Source of the DNA: Lingula anatina
Lineage: Eukaryota > Brachiopoda > Lingulata > Lingulida > Lingulidae
DNA length: 64,000 nt
Assembly (NCBI RefSeq): GCF_001039355.2
Contig: NW_019773514.1
Span: 999,175 to 1,063,174, forward strand
Direction: 5' to 3'
In this document: positions 27,901-40,736 of the stretch, piece by piece
How positions within the stretch are numbered: the stretch's first letter is position 1
Layout: each line of letters begins with the position of its first letter
The notes under the pieces: model-generated
Seen by the model: the letters and a program-made list of their open reading frames with translations, nothing else
Database searches by the model: none
What the model was told of the DNA's origin: nothing
Translations under genes and position numbers: made by a program

Positions 27901-30900
27901 TGAATATAGGGGAATTAGGGTAACCTGTTTAAAGCATCATTTCCGTATAAATTGGTTTGTATTGGCCTGCCAGGTGCTTGAATGAACTAAAATTCTGTAT
28001 TCTATTGTAAAACTGACTGGGGAGTCCATAAATTGGCTATTCACGATCGAAAGTACTTGTAGTAAAATTCATGGCCCTGGGTCTCACTATCTTTATGTTA
28101 GAGAGGGGTTGTGTTTGCAGGGACTTCAGGCATTCATGAATATCTTCTTGCGAATGAAACGCAAATGAAAAGCCAATTAGAGGCTCTAAAGAGATTTGGA
28201 AAATAGATTATTTTCTGCCTCTTCTGCTAACCCATAGTGAAATCCATTTACTGCAATCTCTTGAATTGACACCAAGTGAATCTGCACATATGCTGAACTG
28301 GGTGTTTTCTATAACAAAAGTTATCTAAGGGTACCTGGCTTCCACCTCCGGGTGTATATTTCTTTGTCATTTGGTGATAGTTATTGCATTATCCAGTGCT
28401 TATTCTTTAACTCATACTAATTGTGGTATCTCAGCCTAATTACTGGAAAAAGAAAAAGGATGTGCATTTGGCAAAGAGATTAGAGATGGATAAAAAGCCC
28501 AACAGAAAATTTGAGTAAAGAGGGAAATAATTGATCTTCTTAGACTCCCCTTAAAAAAATTACTAATGGTTAATTTGACATGTTATATTCCTAACGTGTG
28601 AATGTTTTTACCCAGAGGGAAGTATACTCTCAAACATCATTAGTAAGGGCTTGAGAAACCAATAGCTTCTTTGCATTGTCTGTTCTGGTATTGATGCTGT
28701 GTGCCATGGGGCATCCTGATATATATGGGAATATTTTCTCAGCTATACAAATGTAATAGGGAGTTGCATATAGTGTGTTATGAAAATGACTAACACGTGT
28801 CATCTACCAGCATTTTGTGCTAGATAATAAAATGGTACTGATTTGAAAAATTTAACTTTCAGTTTTTGATTGGGTACAACAGAGGTCTGATAGTATTGTG
28901 GGACAACAAGGAAAGCAATGCAGACCAAACCTACAACACGACCCAGGTAAGCAAGGCTTTTGAAATATAACACAATATGATAATTAAGGAAAATACTTTT
29001 ACTATTTCAAAGCTGAGATCTTCTTCATAGCTAGGTTGATTTAGACTGGAAATAGTATATTGCTGCTACCAGGTGACCAGTATGTGCAGGTACTCCACTT
29101 CTATCATATCCCAGAATTTCAAACAACAACAAAAAAAAAAAAATGAGCAAGCTAGTGACACCAGTTGTCTATATCTGGTTTAAATAACTCCCCCTTGTGA
29201 GCAGGCCTTTTGTGGGGATGGGAGTATGGTGTTGCTTGGCATACTGAATTATTGTTTTAGTTAAGAGTTTTCTAAGTGACTCAAAACCCCCACATAAATT
29301 GTACTATTTTTGGCTGTTCATCAAAATACAAAGTTGCATTTGTTTCAGTTTTTTGAAGTAATAAATGAACATTTTATACTTTGGGATGATTAACCATTAG
29401 GGCCAAGGTGTCTCAGACATTTTTTGAATGGATGTATAGTTTTTACATTAATTTTTTTTCAAGGCTTTGATTAATTAAATTGCTGTTGCTGATTATTAGC
29501 AGTATTAGGGTTTTTAAATATAAGTATGAACACTGTGGCATACATAAGATAGGAATGATCCCCTTCTACAAATAGGCTTAAATATTTTCTTGAAGCCCCG
29601 ATGAATGTTAAATGAGGATATGAAATGCTTTGAAATAACCCATTTCTATTGAAGCAATTGGAGTCTGTTGCTTGGAACCGTGATGGGGCGACCTTCATGA
29701 GTGCTCATGCTGATGGCAGCTACATTATTTGGGGAACAGATGACTCCACCAAACCAAAGGAGCAGGCCACTACACCATATGGTAGGTGCTGTGACTGGTG
29801 CTTTCTAACCATATGAGACTATGTCCTGAAGCAGAACTCTGAATGGTTTCCAGGTCATTGCCTGAGGGGAATGGATAAATAACTAGGGCAGACATTATAT
29901 TGAATTGGGAAGATAACAATTTTTGTGGGGCACTGTAGTTTGTTAACCTTGAATGAACATTGCTGTTGTAATGTTATCGTTGATGTTGCTGTGGAATATT
30001 ATTTTAAGATGATGAACTCCATTAGTTTAATGTTTATTTTATTTTGATAGTTGTAGAGAAATAGGAAACTACCTAACCACTGTGAAAGGTTTTTTACAGT
30101 TACACATATTTTTCCTGTTTAAATAATTACTTAAATCCACAATAAATTATGTGTTGGTGTAATACATATTCTTTGCATTTGTTGTCTCAGTACATGTATA
30201 ACTAATTTTTGTTTTGGGTATTTCAGGACCTTTTCCATGCAAAGCTGTCAACAAGATCCAATGGAAAAAAGCCAAAGCGTAAGTAATTCCCAAAAGAATT
30301 ACAGATTTTTAAACTTATTTTGCTTCCTTAAGTTGGCTTTTGGTTGAATGTTTATCATATTCACACAAACGTGACACTCAGTTAATCGAAGTACTTGAGG
30401 GAAACACTGGTAGAGTCGATGAAAGGAGTTTGTTCAAAAACTATTTAAGAATCTGATTAGAATTTTTTTATTAGCAAACCCATTTCCTACTTAAAGATTT
30501 GGCTTTATCTGAAGGGGAAAGTGTATTGGAAACTGTGAACCAATCAGTAGTTCTGTCCTTAGTTAAACTTGCTGCTCCACACAAAAGAAACTTCATGAAT
30601 AATGGAATTTTGATTGTGAGACTGCGATATCGTTGGTGCTGCTGACCTCCATTGATAAAGTTCATATTTTGCTTTCCTTCACACTCATGCCTTTATCTCA
30701 TGTGAGAAATTGTACACCAAAATGCTCTCTTTGTTGTAAAACGCAGATCAGTTTGAAATATAAAGGGAAGGCATGCGTCTACTAACCACAGTGCCTTTTG
30801 GCATTGTCCCATGGACAGTGGGGATTCTCTGCAATTATATGTATGGAGTTTTTTTATTCCTTTGTATTGGCTGGGTTCTTCAGTGTGCATCTTCAGCATA

Positions 30901-33900
30901 TAATCTTCTCTCAGTCTCTACTTGCCCTCGTCTGACTTGAGGAATTTGATATTGTGAAGCAGTTAATTTGTGAATGAAGATGAGTTTACAGATAGGATTA
31001 CTTTATTATTGCATCAGTGGCTGATAATTAACAAAGCTTTTGAGTCTTGGAAATTTCACAGGGTTATGTGCTCTTGCGTGTGATTCTGGAGATTAGGATA
31101 TCACAGGCATGCAGCTTTTCTGCAGTGTGTCTGGATCATTCTAATATTTAACCATAGGGGTTATTCCATCTAGATAAGTGCTTTTTTTCTAATGAAACTG
31201 TTTATGATTGCTCATACACTTACATCAGCATTGATTGAAATTTCAGTCAAAAAATTGGTAACCCTAGTCTAGACAGTTCCAATTGAGTTGATTTTTTTTA
31301 GTCTAATAAAAAGAAAAATGGGATGGAAGTTATTCAGTGAAGAAATAATTTGATTTTTCCCTGTGCCATCCAATTAAAAATTTTTTTCTTGCCTTAGATA
31401 TTGATTTCTGTTAATCGACAACCTCATCTGCCCTGTTGTCATGCCACATGTCGCTTACTGTGGTTGTCACTCAGTCACAGGATCTAATCTTCACAGACTC
31501 CATGGTTCTGAAAACAGCAAGATGCCTGTAGCCTCAGCAATTTACTTTTCAGTGCAAAGGCAAGATTTCAAATTGTTTGACAGCTGATCTGATCAGTAAG
31601 TGATGGCTTTGGCTCAAAGGTGTAATTTTTGAATAATTTCCATTACAGAGACAATTTCATCATTTTCTCTGGTGGGATGCCCCGTGCCAGCTATGGGGAC
31701 CGTCACACAGTCAGTGTCATGCAAGGGACCAATCATGTGGTGTTTGACTTTACCTCTAAGGTGATTGACTTTACTGTCCTCAGCTGCGGAGATGAGCGTG
31801 CTGATGACACAGAGGACAAGCCAGGTAGGTTTGGGTGCTTGAATACATAGTAAAGGGGAGTTAGTGACTAATTTTGTAGCACAAGATATTGGATTGTCCT
31901 TATATACTTGAATTATATTTTGGATGTTAACCAAAACTGTGTGAAGAACTTTATTATTATTTTTAAGAATAAAGTTTATGATACTTTTCTGTAAAAAGTA
32001 CAACAAATGTGAGATCTGTGTTTAATCTGTTTTTGAATATATTCATGATAAAAAAATAAATAAATTCAGAAAGTATTTACCACAGCTGCTGTATTTACTA
32101 TGTGAAATATAACAAAATGATCCTCTTTTCGACTCCAGAATATGACGACCCCCACACCCTGGTGGTGCTTGCTGAAGAAGAGATTGTCTTGGTAGACCTG
32201 CAGTCTGAGGGCTGGCCCACCTTCAAACAACCTTACCTGTCCAGCCTGCACTCGTCAGCCATCACCTGCTCACAGGTGGTCACTGATATGCCAGAGGCTC
32301 TCTGGAACAAGATTGCTGATGCAGGGAAACAACAGCTGACCAACCTGTCATCAAGGGTAGGTTTTTTTATGCAAATTTTTTCTTAATTTTGGCTTCAATA
32401 ACTTCCATTGCACATATTCCTGTTCAACGTCAGTTAATTACTGTAAATACATTATAAATTGATATGTGAAAAAATTTGATTTCAAATATTGAAGATGAAC
32501 ACTTACAGGTGCTCCCTAATGGTCAAGTTGTTCTTGTTTTTAGGATTGGCCAATTGGAGGTGGTAAGAACCTGGCAGAGGATTCTTCTCTGACAAGAGAC
32601 TTGCTGCTTACTGGGTAAGAAACGAAATACTTTTATTTGGCAGTTGAAAATAAACTGACAAAGAACATTTTAGCATATTAAAAATTTGAGAAATTGAAAT
32701 GATGGATAGCACAAAATCATACTAAAGTTTGGATTATTTATGAAGAAATGAAAGTCATGCAATTTATTTGCTTATGTTTTCATTCTGATGCACTCAGGCA
32801 TGAAGATGGAACAGTGCGTTTCTGGGACGCGTCCACCTCCTCCATGTCTCTGATGTACAAGATGAGCACCACCCAGGTGTTTGGAGGAGATGTCAGTCAA
32901 GCGGACCAGTCTGCTGCAGATGGAGAGGAGGAATGGCCACCTTTTAGAAAGGTCAGTTTTCCCCCTGTGTCCAGCTCAAGATTATTCTTTTTACATGTAC
33001 AATTTCTCAAGCTGAAGTGTGTTTGGGTGTGGGTGTGTGTGTTGAAATTGAGAACCTTCATTTATCTGTAAGATAAGTGTTAAATCATGTAGAAGTATAG
33101 TGAGTTTTAAAGCCACTGAAATGCTTAAAATTTACCTTTTGTTCACAGGTTGGTTGTTTCGACCCGTACAGTGATGATCCTCGTTTGGGCATCCAGCGCA
33201 TAGTGATGTGTCCTCTCAGTGAGACACTGGTGGTCGCTGGGACAGCGGGTCAGGTGATCCTCATGCAGATGGAGCGTGAAGAGAGAGAAACCGAGGTGAA
33301 GGCTGTCACCGTGAACATAGTCAGTGACAGGGACAATTTTGTGTGGAAGGGCCATGATGCATTGCAGGTGAAGGAAGGGGATAACAAGTTTGCTGCAGGC
33401 TTTCAGCCATCTTGTGTGATGCAGATGTGGCCCCCTGCTGCATGCACTGCCCTGGCTCTGCACTCAGAGTGGCAGTTGTAAGTATCAAAACTTTCAGATG
33501 CCAGAGACCAAGTGTATAATAATTATGTAAATTGTCAGAGCAGTTATTGACAAATTAGAATTGTGCATTTTAAACCAGCCAATGTACAAAAAGGTATAGA
33601 TGCAACCTAAGCAATTATTCAGGAAAACTAAAAGTTCAAGTATCAAGTGAGGTTGGTTATTAAACTGAAAATAATGTGAATGTTTAATTTTCTTTACAGG
33701 GTCACAGCTGGTACTGCTCATGGATTTGGTTTATTTGATTATGCACAGAAAAAAGAAGTTGTATCTAAGTGCACACTAAATCCACATGGTGAGTTTTTAA
33801 GGCGTGTTTTACCAAATTTTCATTAAAAATTTTAAAAATAAGTTATTGATGATCAGTTGTTCTCCCTGCTACAGATATCTTGAATGATTTTTTGCTGTCA

Positions 33901-36900
33901 AAATGTAGAGCATGAACTCCTGTTGTTGAATATTTCAGATTTCCTTTTGTGCAATATGTTATTTGAGCATTTGTCATACAAAGTTTAAATTAATCTGTCC
34001 CAATTAAAATTCTGATAATATTTTACTAGTATAGCTATACATAACAGTTTCCTGTTCAATTCCCAGTAATTAACAAATTATTCATTGTCTGATTTAAATT
34101 CATTACTAAGATTTCTAATTAAGATAGCATTTTGTCTATAGTCCAGACCTAAGATTTAAAGAAATGTCCAATACTATACAGAGAGCCATGTATATAACAT
34201 AGATATTGATGGAGCAAAATTTTAATTTAGTTTGAATGTATTTTCAGATTTAACAGGCACAGGTGAGAGTGCCATGTCAAGACGCAAGTCTTTCAAGAAG
34301 TCACTGCGTGAATCATTCCGCCGGCTACGCAAAGGCCGCAACAAGAAGGAGCCAAAGGCATCCCCTGAAAAAGCAAAACCAGAGGAGAAGAAAGAGCAGA
34401 GGTGAGTTGAATGCATTCAGTGTTCTGTTAACTTTTCTGTTTAAGTATTTTGAGTGTATTTGGATTTTCATTTAAAAAAGAATCACTTTTCATTGATGTT
34501 TGGTATTGTTAGAAGAAATGTTTTGGTCTGTTTTACAGTCCACAACCAACTACAGACCTAGATGCTCCAGCTCCTGCTGCAGAGACGGCCCCAGCCACAG
34601 AGGGAGCTGCTGCTGCTGCCCCTGCTCCACCAGCTGCCGCTGCTGCCCCAGAGGAGCCCAAACCAGTGGAGAGGCAGATTGAAGCAAGACCTGTTGACGA
34701 CACAGCAGGGTCTATGGTTCGATGCCTCTACTTTGCTGATACTTTCCTTATCACACGTATGTTTTTACTTTTGTTTATTTAATTTTTTAATGACTGTAGT
34801 CTGATTAGGAGCCTGATGTAATTGTTAAAAATCACACAGTTGAAAGCCTTGAAAGACGAGCATATCTTGAAAATGGATTATTTGCTAATTCCCACTTGCA
34901 TTATTTACACTTTCAAGAAGGGATATTATTTTATTTCTGATTTTTATGTGAATATTTTCATGATTTTTAGCTACAACCCACACTCCAACACTGTGGGCAG
35001 GTACAAACAATGGCACAATCTTTGTCTACATGGTAACCATCCCTGCCAATGATAAGAGGGATTCTGAAGCAGTATCATCTACTCTAGGTAAGAATGGAGT
35101 AGCAACTGATATCAGTGATAACTTCACAAATGAAATTGGTTGTAAATTTATATAACATGAGTGTTATTTGATGAAATAATTTTGATTTTGTTAGGAAGAG
35201 TCCTTTATAGAACATGTTTAATAAATGATAACTTCACAAATGAAATTGATTGTAAATTTATATAACATGAGTGTTATTTGATGAAATAATTCTATGACTT
35301 TGTTAGGTAGAGTCCTTTATAGAACATGCTTAATAAATTGTGCTCTTTTAACTAAAGATTGAGGCAGATATTGTATTGTTATTTCATATTCAATTAATTT
35401 TTTTAGCCAAAGAAATTCACTTGAAACACAGAGCCCCTGTGCTGTCCATTTGTGTGATTGACCGCCATGCAAACCCCCTCCCAGAGCCCCTGGAGGTACA
35501 GCATGAGCGCGCCAAGGCCCCAGACATGAATGGCAATCATCAGTTGGTCATAGCATCTGAGGAACAGTTCAAGGTAAACAGAATATCATTTAAGATTTTG
35601 CTCATAATTGTAAAAACTGTGAAATTGAATTCATTTCTTAAAGGAAACCAGTGGAAATGTCTACATCCCACTAGTTTTAGGTATAATATATGAATTTGAT
35701 AATGGTTATTGAGATTTTTTTGCAAAGATCTTATTTGTTGTGTTTATGTTTTCAGCTATTTAGTCTGCCCCAGTTGAAAGCCTTGGGCAAGGAAAAAGTC
35801 ACAGCACATGAAGGAAGCAGAGTGCGTAAAGTGGGATACATCAACTTCAGGAGCAGAAGTGGTAAGGAAATGTACTGCTCTGGAATATAATTGTGCCAAA
35901 TCATTCAGTTTTAAATTCACTTGATTTTAGTATTTACTTTTATGGAACATTCCCACTTGGTTGAACTTTTGGTTCAATGTTTGAAAGATACTCTAATCCT
36001 GAATGATCAGCTGGCTTAAATGGATCTAATAAAGTTTCCTTAGTCTGTGTACATGCATGTATGCACATAGACCATCAGTACAAGTGAAAAAATCCAGACT
36101 ATGTCACACATGTATTTTCTTTTTTTTTTTTTTTTCAGATGAGAATTACAGTGAAAACAATATTGTATGTCTGACCAACCAGGGAGAGTTTGGTATCTAC
36201 ACAATTCCAAATCTAAGGAGACAACTGAAAGCTAATGCTATGCGAAAAGAAGACATCAAGTAAGTAAAGAATTTCCCCTTTGCTTCCTGCATTGTATTTG
36301 TGAAAACTTCACATTTGATATTATGAAATTTGAAGATGTACCAGTTGTATAATTCTGGAAACTGCGTAAAAAATTTCCTATGACACAGTCGCCAGCAGCC
36401 ATTAATCAGTAGAAAAAACATTCTTTATTAAAATGTACACATAACTTAACAACTCCCTTTTGTTTTCAGTGCAATCCAGTCATGTGTCTTCTCCAAGAAG
36501 GGTGAAGGGTTCTACTTGGGCTCCCCATCAGAGTACATCCGTTTTACTCTGTCAGCCCGCGAGAGCACAGAGCCCATGTGTGCAGTGGAGTTACAGGATG
36601 GTGTCAGACCAGCTCTTGTTGAACCAGAGCCTGAGCCAGAACCCGAACCAGAACCCGTGGCAGAGGCAGAACCCGAAGCTGCAGCTCCTGCTGAGGCAGA
36701 GGGAGAAGGTGCTGCTGCCATCACAGAGCAGCAAGAAGGGTGAGTGTTTTTTCTTTGTCTTACATACATTTATTTAAATCGGTCCTTTTTGTCCGTCATA
36801 TTGGAAAATATCTGTAGTTTTTCCAAGGAAAGGCATGTCAAAAATGATCATGTTGTTATGATCTAAATCTGGAGTGTCAAGTAGTAGTTTAGTAAGCTTC

Positions 36901-39670
36901 TATTTAAAACCATGGCAAGGAAATCAATTTTATTGATTTTTATCTCATGGGGTAAGTACTTAATATAGGTTTGCTAGTTTTACTTTTAGCCTTGATGATT
37001 AGTTTACATTTTCCCTGCGTGTTTAATTTTTGTGTGACTAACTCCCACCTTCTTTGGTTGCTGTATAGTGGTGATGCACCAGCCGAGGGTGGCGATGCAC
37101 CAGCTACTATCAAGATAACCGAAACCACCACAGAGGAGACTGTAACAGAGAGTGGTGGTGTCACCAAAGTCACCACAACTACTGTGACAGAAACATTAGA
37201 AACATCAGCTGATTGCTCTGCAGATATCACTGTTGACAGTATCAAAGACTTTACGTAAGTATTCATTGTAGGAAGAATGATAGAATGGTAGCTCATTATT
37301 TAGAAACACTGACAGTAAGTAGGATAGCTATAAATGAGTGCAGTAGTGTCTGTGTGTCATTACTGCAAATTTTCGTTGACCACTGTGTGTGATGTTTTGT
37401 GTGATGTGTCTAAATGATAAGTGAACATAAAATGAACATTGAATTGTCTGCAGATTTGTGATTGTTATTTATTAATCTATTTTTTTTTTCCAGAGAGCAG
37501 ACTACAGATTCTGGGGCCCCAGTCACAGAAGCGGCAGGTGAGCTTTGGAGGTGTCAGCTGCCTCAAATTTTTTTTTTTTTAAGTTGGTTTATATCTTAGC
37601 ACTCATAACATACTTTTAAGTCAGTTGCTTTCAGTGATTTTTAAGTGAATGCATATTCTCTGAAATTTTATTTTTTCTCAGTTCTTGAGTGACTGTAACA
37701 CCAATTTATATATATCATTGTGAAAGGGCATGATGATTTTTTCTAAGTAATTTCTCTCTTTTCCTGTATAGTATTATAAAAGGAAGACGTGTTTGAGTAT
37801 TGAACATGGTTACAGAGTGGTTACATGGTGGTTATGTATTAAAAAGTAAATAAAAAGTTAAAGGAAGACATAACATGGCGGTCAGGTGAATAATAATATA
37901 AAAGTGATATTCTTACCCTCCCCGCAGCCAGCAATAAGGATGGCCATTGGTCAGTCCCTGTGCTCTCAGTCACCCCACCAGACGAGGAACCAGCTAATGA
38001 TGATGATGAAACATGACCATCATTAGCTAGTAGTAAATGTATGGCATATCAGAAATTCAAAATTATGTGGTGTGTCTTTTACATTTAGTCCTTGGGATTC
38101 CCCTTTACTGCCATTTAGATGGAAGAAACAACTTACAAATAGAGGGCATTTTCCACTCTTGTTTTTGATCTTTTGATTGAATGTACTTTGTGTTATCTGT
38201 TCTTGAAAAGATGTCAAACATGGTCCTAGGAATTTGTGTTCTGTATAGTACCTGTTGATGGTGTTTTCTCTGCATGAACTGTTTAAACGTGAGACATCTT
38301 ACTCGGAGTTGTTTACCATGTTTGACATTCTGCACTATAATAACTTAATCTTTTTTTATGAATTCAGTATTTCGCTATTATTTTGGGCTATTTTTGAAGT
38401 GATACAAATTAAGCGTGGCAAGAACTTGAATCTGGGTTAAGGATTAGTCAGGTTAGACCTAGAACAGGGCTTTCTAATACTGTAATAACTCTGGCTTATT
38501 ATTATTTATATTATTGACATTATTATTACTGTTACCATCATTTATTTCCCCTCCCCACAGCAACAGGTGTAAACGCGGATGATGACACAAAAGCCGCTCA
38601 GGTCACTGAAGAGGTCAGATAAGTACCATGATATCTCATTCTTTCAACAGTGACACACCCTTGCTTGACGTTGTAGACTAGCTGACAGTGGTATCAGTAG
38701 ACGTAGGCTTGGAGTTTAGACCTTCCCAGTATATTTTTGTAGCGATAACAATTTCATGGCAATTGTTACTAGCTATTTGTAAAATTCTAACAGCTAAATT
38801 GCATGGTGACTATAAAATTTTAGAACTAACTCCTGCTTGGTAGAAAATGGTCTAAAAGCTTTGAGGGAAACGTAATCCTAATTATATCCCAATAAAATGT
38901 GGGGAGTGGGGTGGAATATTCTCATTGAAATCATTGGGATATATTGGCCACTGTCTGCACTAAAGTCTCACCTCACACTGGCTGTTTATCAATTAATTTG
39001 CCAGTCTTTAACCATCACTTAAAATAATGATAACATTGTAGAGAATGTGCTTTATCACAAAAATATAATATTTACCTATACCAGGGTGTCATGTTGATGA
39101 AAGAATGGGCTGATATTGTGGCACTTCTCATGGCTGCATGACTTGCAACAATTTGAAAACAGTTGTGTGGGGTGACTCTCAGCTGTTTTATAGTCAGGGT
39201 CACCTTATAAACTTCACTTGTACTGCATAAAAATATCATGTTTCCTCACTCTTGAATGTTTGAATGTTCTTATATACAAAAAAAAAAAAAAAAAAAAAGT
39301 TCAAAGTGAGAAAAATGGAGATAAAACATGGCATGGAATAGATGTAGATCCAAAAAGAAGAGCATGACTATAAACTCCCCATGTTCCAGCATGATATGTT
39401 TGTCTCTTGAATATGCGCTGTTCATTCAAATGAACAAATGTAAATTGTTTGTTTCAAGACCTTTTAATTGAATGAAAGAAATATTTTTATAAAACTTTTG
39501 TTGAGGGCACTCTTATTATAAGAATAGCATTGTCATCTTTGAACATTTTTGCTGTTTAAAATTTTAGTCTAAATTTTTTTGTGTTGCTTGAACTCTTTCA
39601 GAGTAGTGATGTAACCGATTCCACAGAGCAACTAGAGGAGCTCAAGATTCGTGAACCAGGAGATGAGTGA
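14791..39670 (+). CDS. LLGL1: Lethal giant larvae (LLGL) polarity protein, complete, with alternative C-termini
   Basis: WD40 double-propeller scaffold that opposes aPKC-Par6 at the cortex and binds SNAREs and myosin II. Exons: 14791-14892, 15299-15396, 21250-21331, 21669-21787, 25191-25337, 26618-26690, 28863-28946, 29655-29781, 30227-30278, 31649-31824, 32139-32356, 32544-32614, 32798-32951, 33149-33477, 33700-33788, 34248-34401, 34539-34756, 34971-35087, 35407-35573, 35756-35861, 36139-36259, 36470-36739, 37069-37254, 37494-37537, then 37928-38016 or 38561-38613 plus 39602-39670 (1130 or 1141 aa). Family blocks: [84 protein letters not shown]. The aPKC site region is [19 protein letters not shown] (~652-670), serines spaced by four. 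An Ala/Pro insert (~700-735) and an acidic tail after ~985 are unusual. Probably the single LLGL1/2 orthologue. Confidence 0.97.
15397..21249 (+). other. LLGL intron 2, U12-type GT-AG
   Basis: The donor reads GTATCCTTTG and the acceptor region contains TTCCTTGAC, with the branch adenosine 14 nt before the intron end CAG (21247-21249). These match the minor-spliceosome donor (RTATCCTTT) and branch (TTCCTTRAC) consensus. The junction is needed for phase: exon 2 ends in two bases of the Val codon in LKVYGSPGVE. The 5.9-kb body has no reading frame or repeat I can support. Confidence 0.9.
21788..25190 (+). other. LLGL intron 4, with local duplication
   Basis: A 3.4-kb intron. The left part (21788-24207) shows no clear features. 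The right part holds two copies of a ~250-bp block with TG tracts, described separately. Confidence 0.6.
24208..24948. repeat. Direct duplication of a ~250-bp block with TG tracts and one N
   Basis: The block 24208-24460 recurs at 24693-24948, offset 485, almost identical (one A/G change in CACACAGAG versus CACACGGAG). Both copies end in a TG run (24407-24460 and 24892-24947). A single N at 24461 follows the first run exactly, and 230 unique bases separate the copies. The pattern fits either a real duplication or an assembly join of two haplotypes. Confidence 0.9.
25338..26617 (+). other. LLGL intron 5
   Basis: A 1.3-kb AT-rich intron; nothing supported beyond short poly-A tracts. The acceptor is TAG at 26615-26617. 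Confidence 0.6.
26691..28862 (+). other. LLGL intron 6
   Basis: A 2.2-kb intron. The open frames here have no splice or family support. No repeat is recognised. Confidence 0.6.
28947..29654 (+). other. LLGL intron 7
   Basis: A 0.7-kb intron with a CAACAACAAC plus A-run at about 29125-29143. Nothing else is visible. Confidence 0.6.
30279..31648 (+). other. LLGL intron 9
   Basis: A 1.4-kb intron between exons encoding IQWKKAKA and DNFIIFSGG. No feature could be supported. Confidence 0.6.
35116..35340. repeat. Tandem duplication, period about 110 bp
   Basis: The block starting TGATAACTTCACAAATG at 35116 repeats at 35226, continuing through TTTATAGAACATG in both copies with only a few differences. 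It lies within the LLGL intron before the exon at 35407 and looks like a recent local duplication. Confidence 0.93.
36600..36720 (+). repeat. Pro-Glu and Ala-Glu coding repeat in LLGL
   Basis: Within the exon 36470-36739 the frame reads [20 protein letters not shown] and then Ala/Glu-rich sequence. The codons vary (GAG/GAA, CCT/CCA/CCC), so selection on the peptide rather than simple slippage is plausible. The same bases give the apparent Gly/Ser-rich frame on the - strand, which is a shadow. Confidence 0.85.
37928..38016 (+). CDS. LLGL alternative terminal exon (isoform A C-terminus)
   Basis: After CCCGCAG at 37921-37927 the frame continues from the split Ala codon of exon 37494-37537 and reads [20 protein letters not shown] before TGA at 38014-38016. 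It uses the same incoming phase as the exon at 38561, so the two are interchangeable. Isoform A would be 1130 aa. The nearest downstream AATAAA I see is 38891-38896. Use of this exon rests on splice signals only. Confidence 0.7.
38017..38560 (+). other. 3' UTR of LLGL isoform A or intron
   Basis: Sequence after the isoform A stop. AT-rich, with no further reading frame of note and an ATTATT-rich stretch before the CAG acceptor at 38560. Confidence 0.5.
38561..39670 (+). CDS. LLGL alternative terminal exons (isoform B C-terminus)
   Basis: Exon 38561-38613 follows CCCCACAG and encodes [17 protein letters not shown]. Its donor (GTCAGA) is weak, and without splicing it would end after Val-Arg at a TAA (38620-38622). 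Spliced to 39602-39670 it continues [20 protein letters not shown] and stops at TGA 39668-39670, giving 1141 aa. The tail is acidic, as in isoform A. Confidence 0.65.
38623..39601 (+). other. LLGL last intron
   Basis: Holds an AATAAA at 38891-38896 that could end a short isoform and an A-run of about 20 at 39279-39298. It ends in CTCTTTCAG at 39601. Confidence 0.5.
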
Positions 39671-40730
39671 GCAGTGTACAGGGATAATCTCTGCCATAAC
39701 AACAAGATGGGAGGTTCCGTCTGCAAGAACCAGAACCACAAGGAACTGCCTTGAAGGACCACAATTTTTTGCAAACTTTTTTTTATCTTCAAAGTGCTCA
39801 TTTTGTCGATGCTTCAGCTTAAAACTAGCTGGTTATGTGTGCTAAAAGAGTGACAAAGTTTGTGCCTAAGCTTTAGCTAGACAATGCACAAATGACTTGG
39901 TAGTATCGTGAAGCACTCAAAAAATTAGGTTGGCCAGATATAGAAATGCTTTTGAATTTTTCGAGGACTTTGCTACAAGCAGACTAGAAATGGTTCCATA
40001 TATCCAAACAGTTCATTCTGAGATCAAACTTTCATTTATAAATGTGGTTGATAGACTGAGGAAATTTTTTTTAAACTGTATACTTAAATTGCTAGATAGA
40101 ATTGTACAGATGTATACAGTAATAATGTGTGCACTACTTGCCTTACTTTTGTTTCACCAACTTTAAATGTCATAATAATAATAATAAAAAGGTTGTGCTT
40201 GTTTATCTGTTGGGTCTCTTATAAAGTAAGTTTTACAAATGTATATGTTCTGTATAAATTGGATTAAATCATGGCAAAGGAAAGACATTGTTGATGTTAC
40301 CCTGTAAAGTGTTTGTTCTGTATTGAAAATCGGTCGACTGGTGTAGTGGTATCTTGATGTTAAAACGGAGGTCAACATCTGCAATTTCTTCCTAGGAAGT
40401 AAAACAAATGCAGACTTTTACCATTTCTCCACAAATCTGTGTATAGTATTTGTTATTTTCTTTGTCAATTTGCCATGTTAGCAGGATTTTAGTGGTGTTT
40501 TAACTGGTATAGTCAGTAACGACAGATGTAGTAATGGGGTATCTAGAATTTTATTTTGTGATATATTGCATATGTGCCTTCCATTTTTTCATTGCTTTTG
40601 AATGTAGCTGTACAACTTAATTGGTAAATTTGTTCATTTCATTAGAAACAGATGACAAAAACATTTACTGACATGCACATCTTAATGAATTATGATATCA
40701 AATTGTTTTTAGTGATGTGAACAAATGGCT

Positions 40731-40736
40731 AATAAA
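40731..40736 (+). terminator. Candidate LLGL polyadenylation signal
   Basis: AATAAA about 1.06 kb after the isoform B stop, followed by a T-rich stretch (GTTTTTAAC). An earlier AATAAA at 40183-40188 is a possible alternative. Confidence 0.5.

Noticed and set aside
31614-32006. 130-aa open frame on the - strand
   Set aside because: Antisense to the LLGL exon 31649-31824; the conserved protein is on the + strand.
36512-36769. Gly/Ser-repeat open frame on the - strand
   Set aside because: Complement of the LLGL Pro-Glu repeat.
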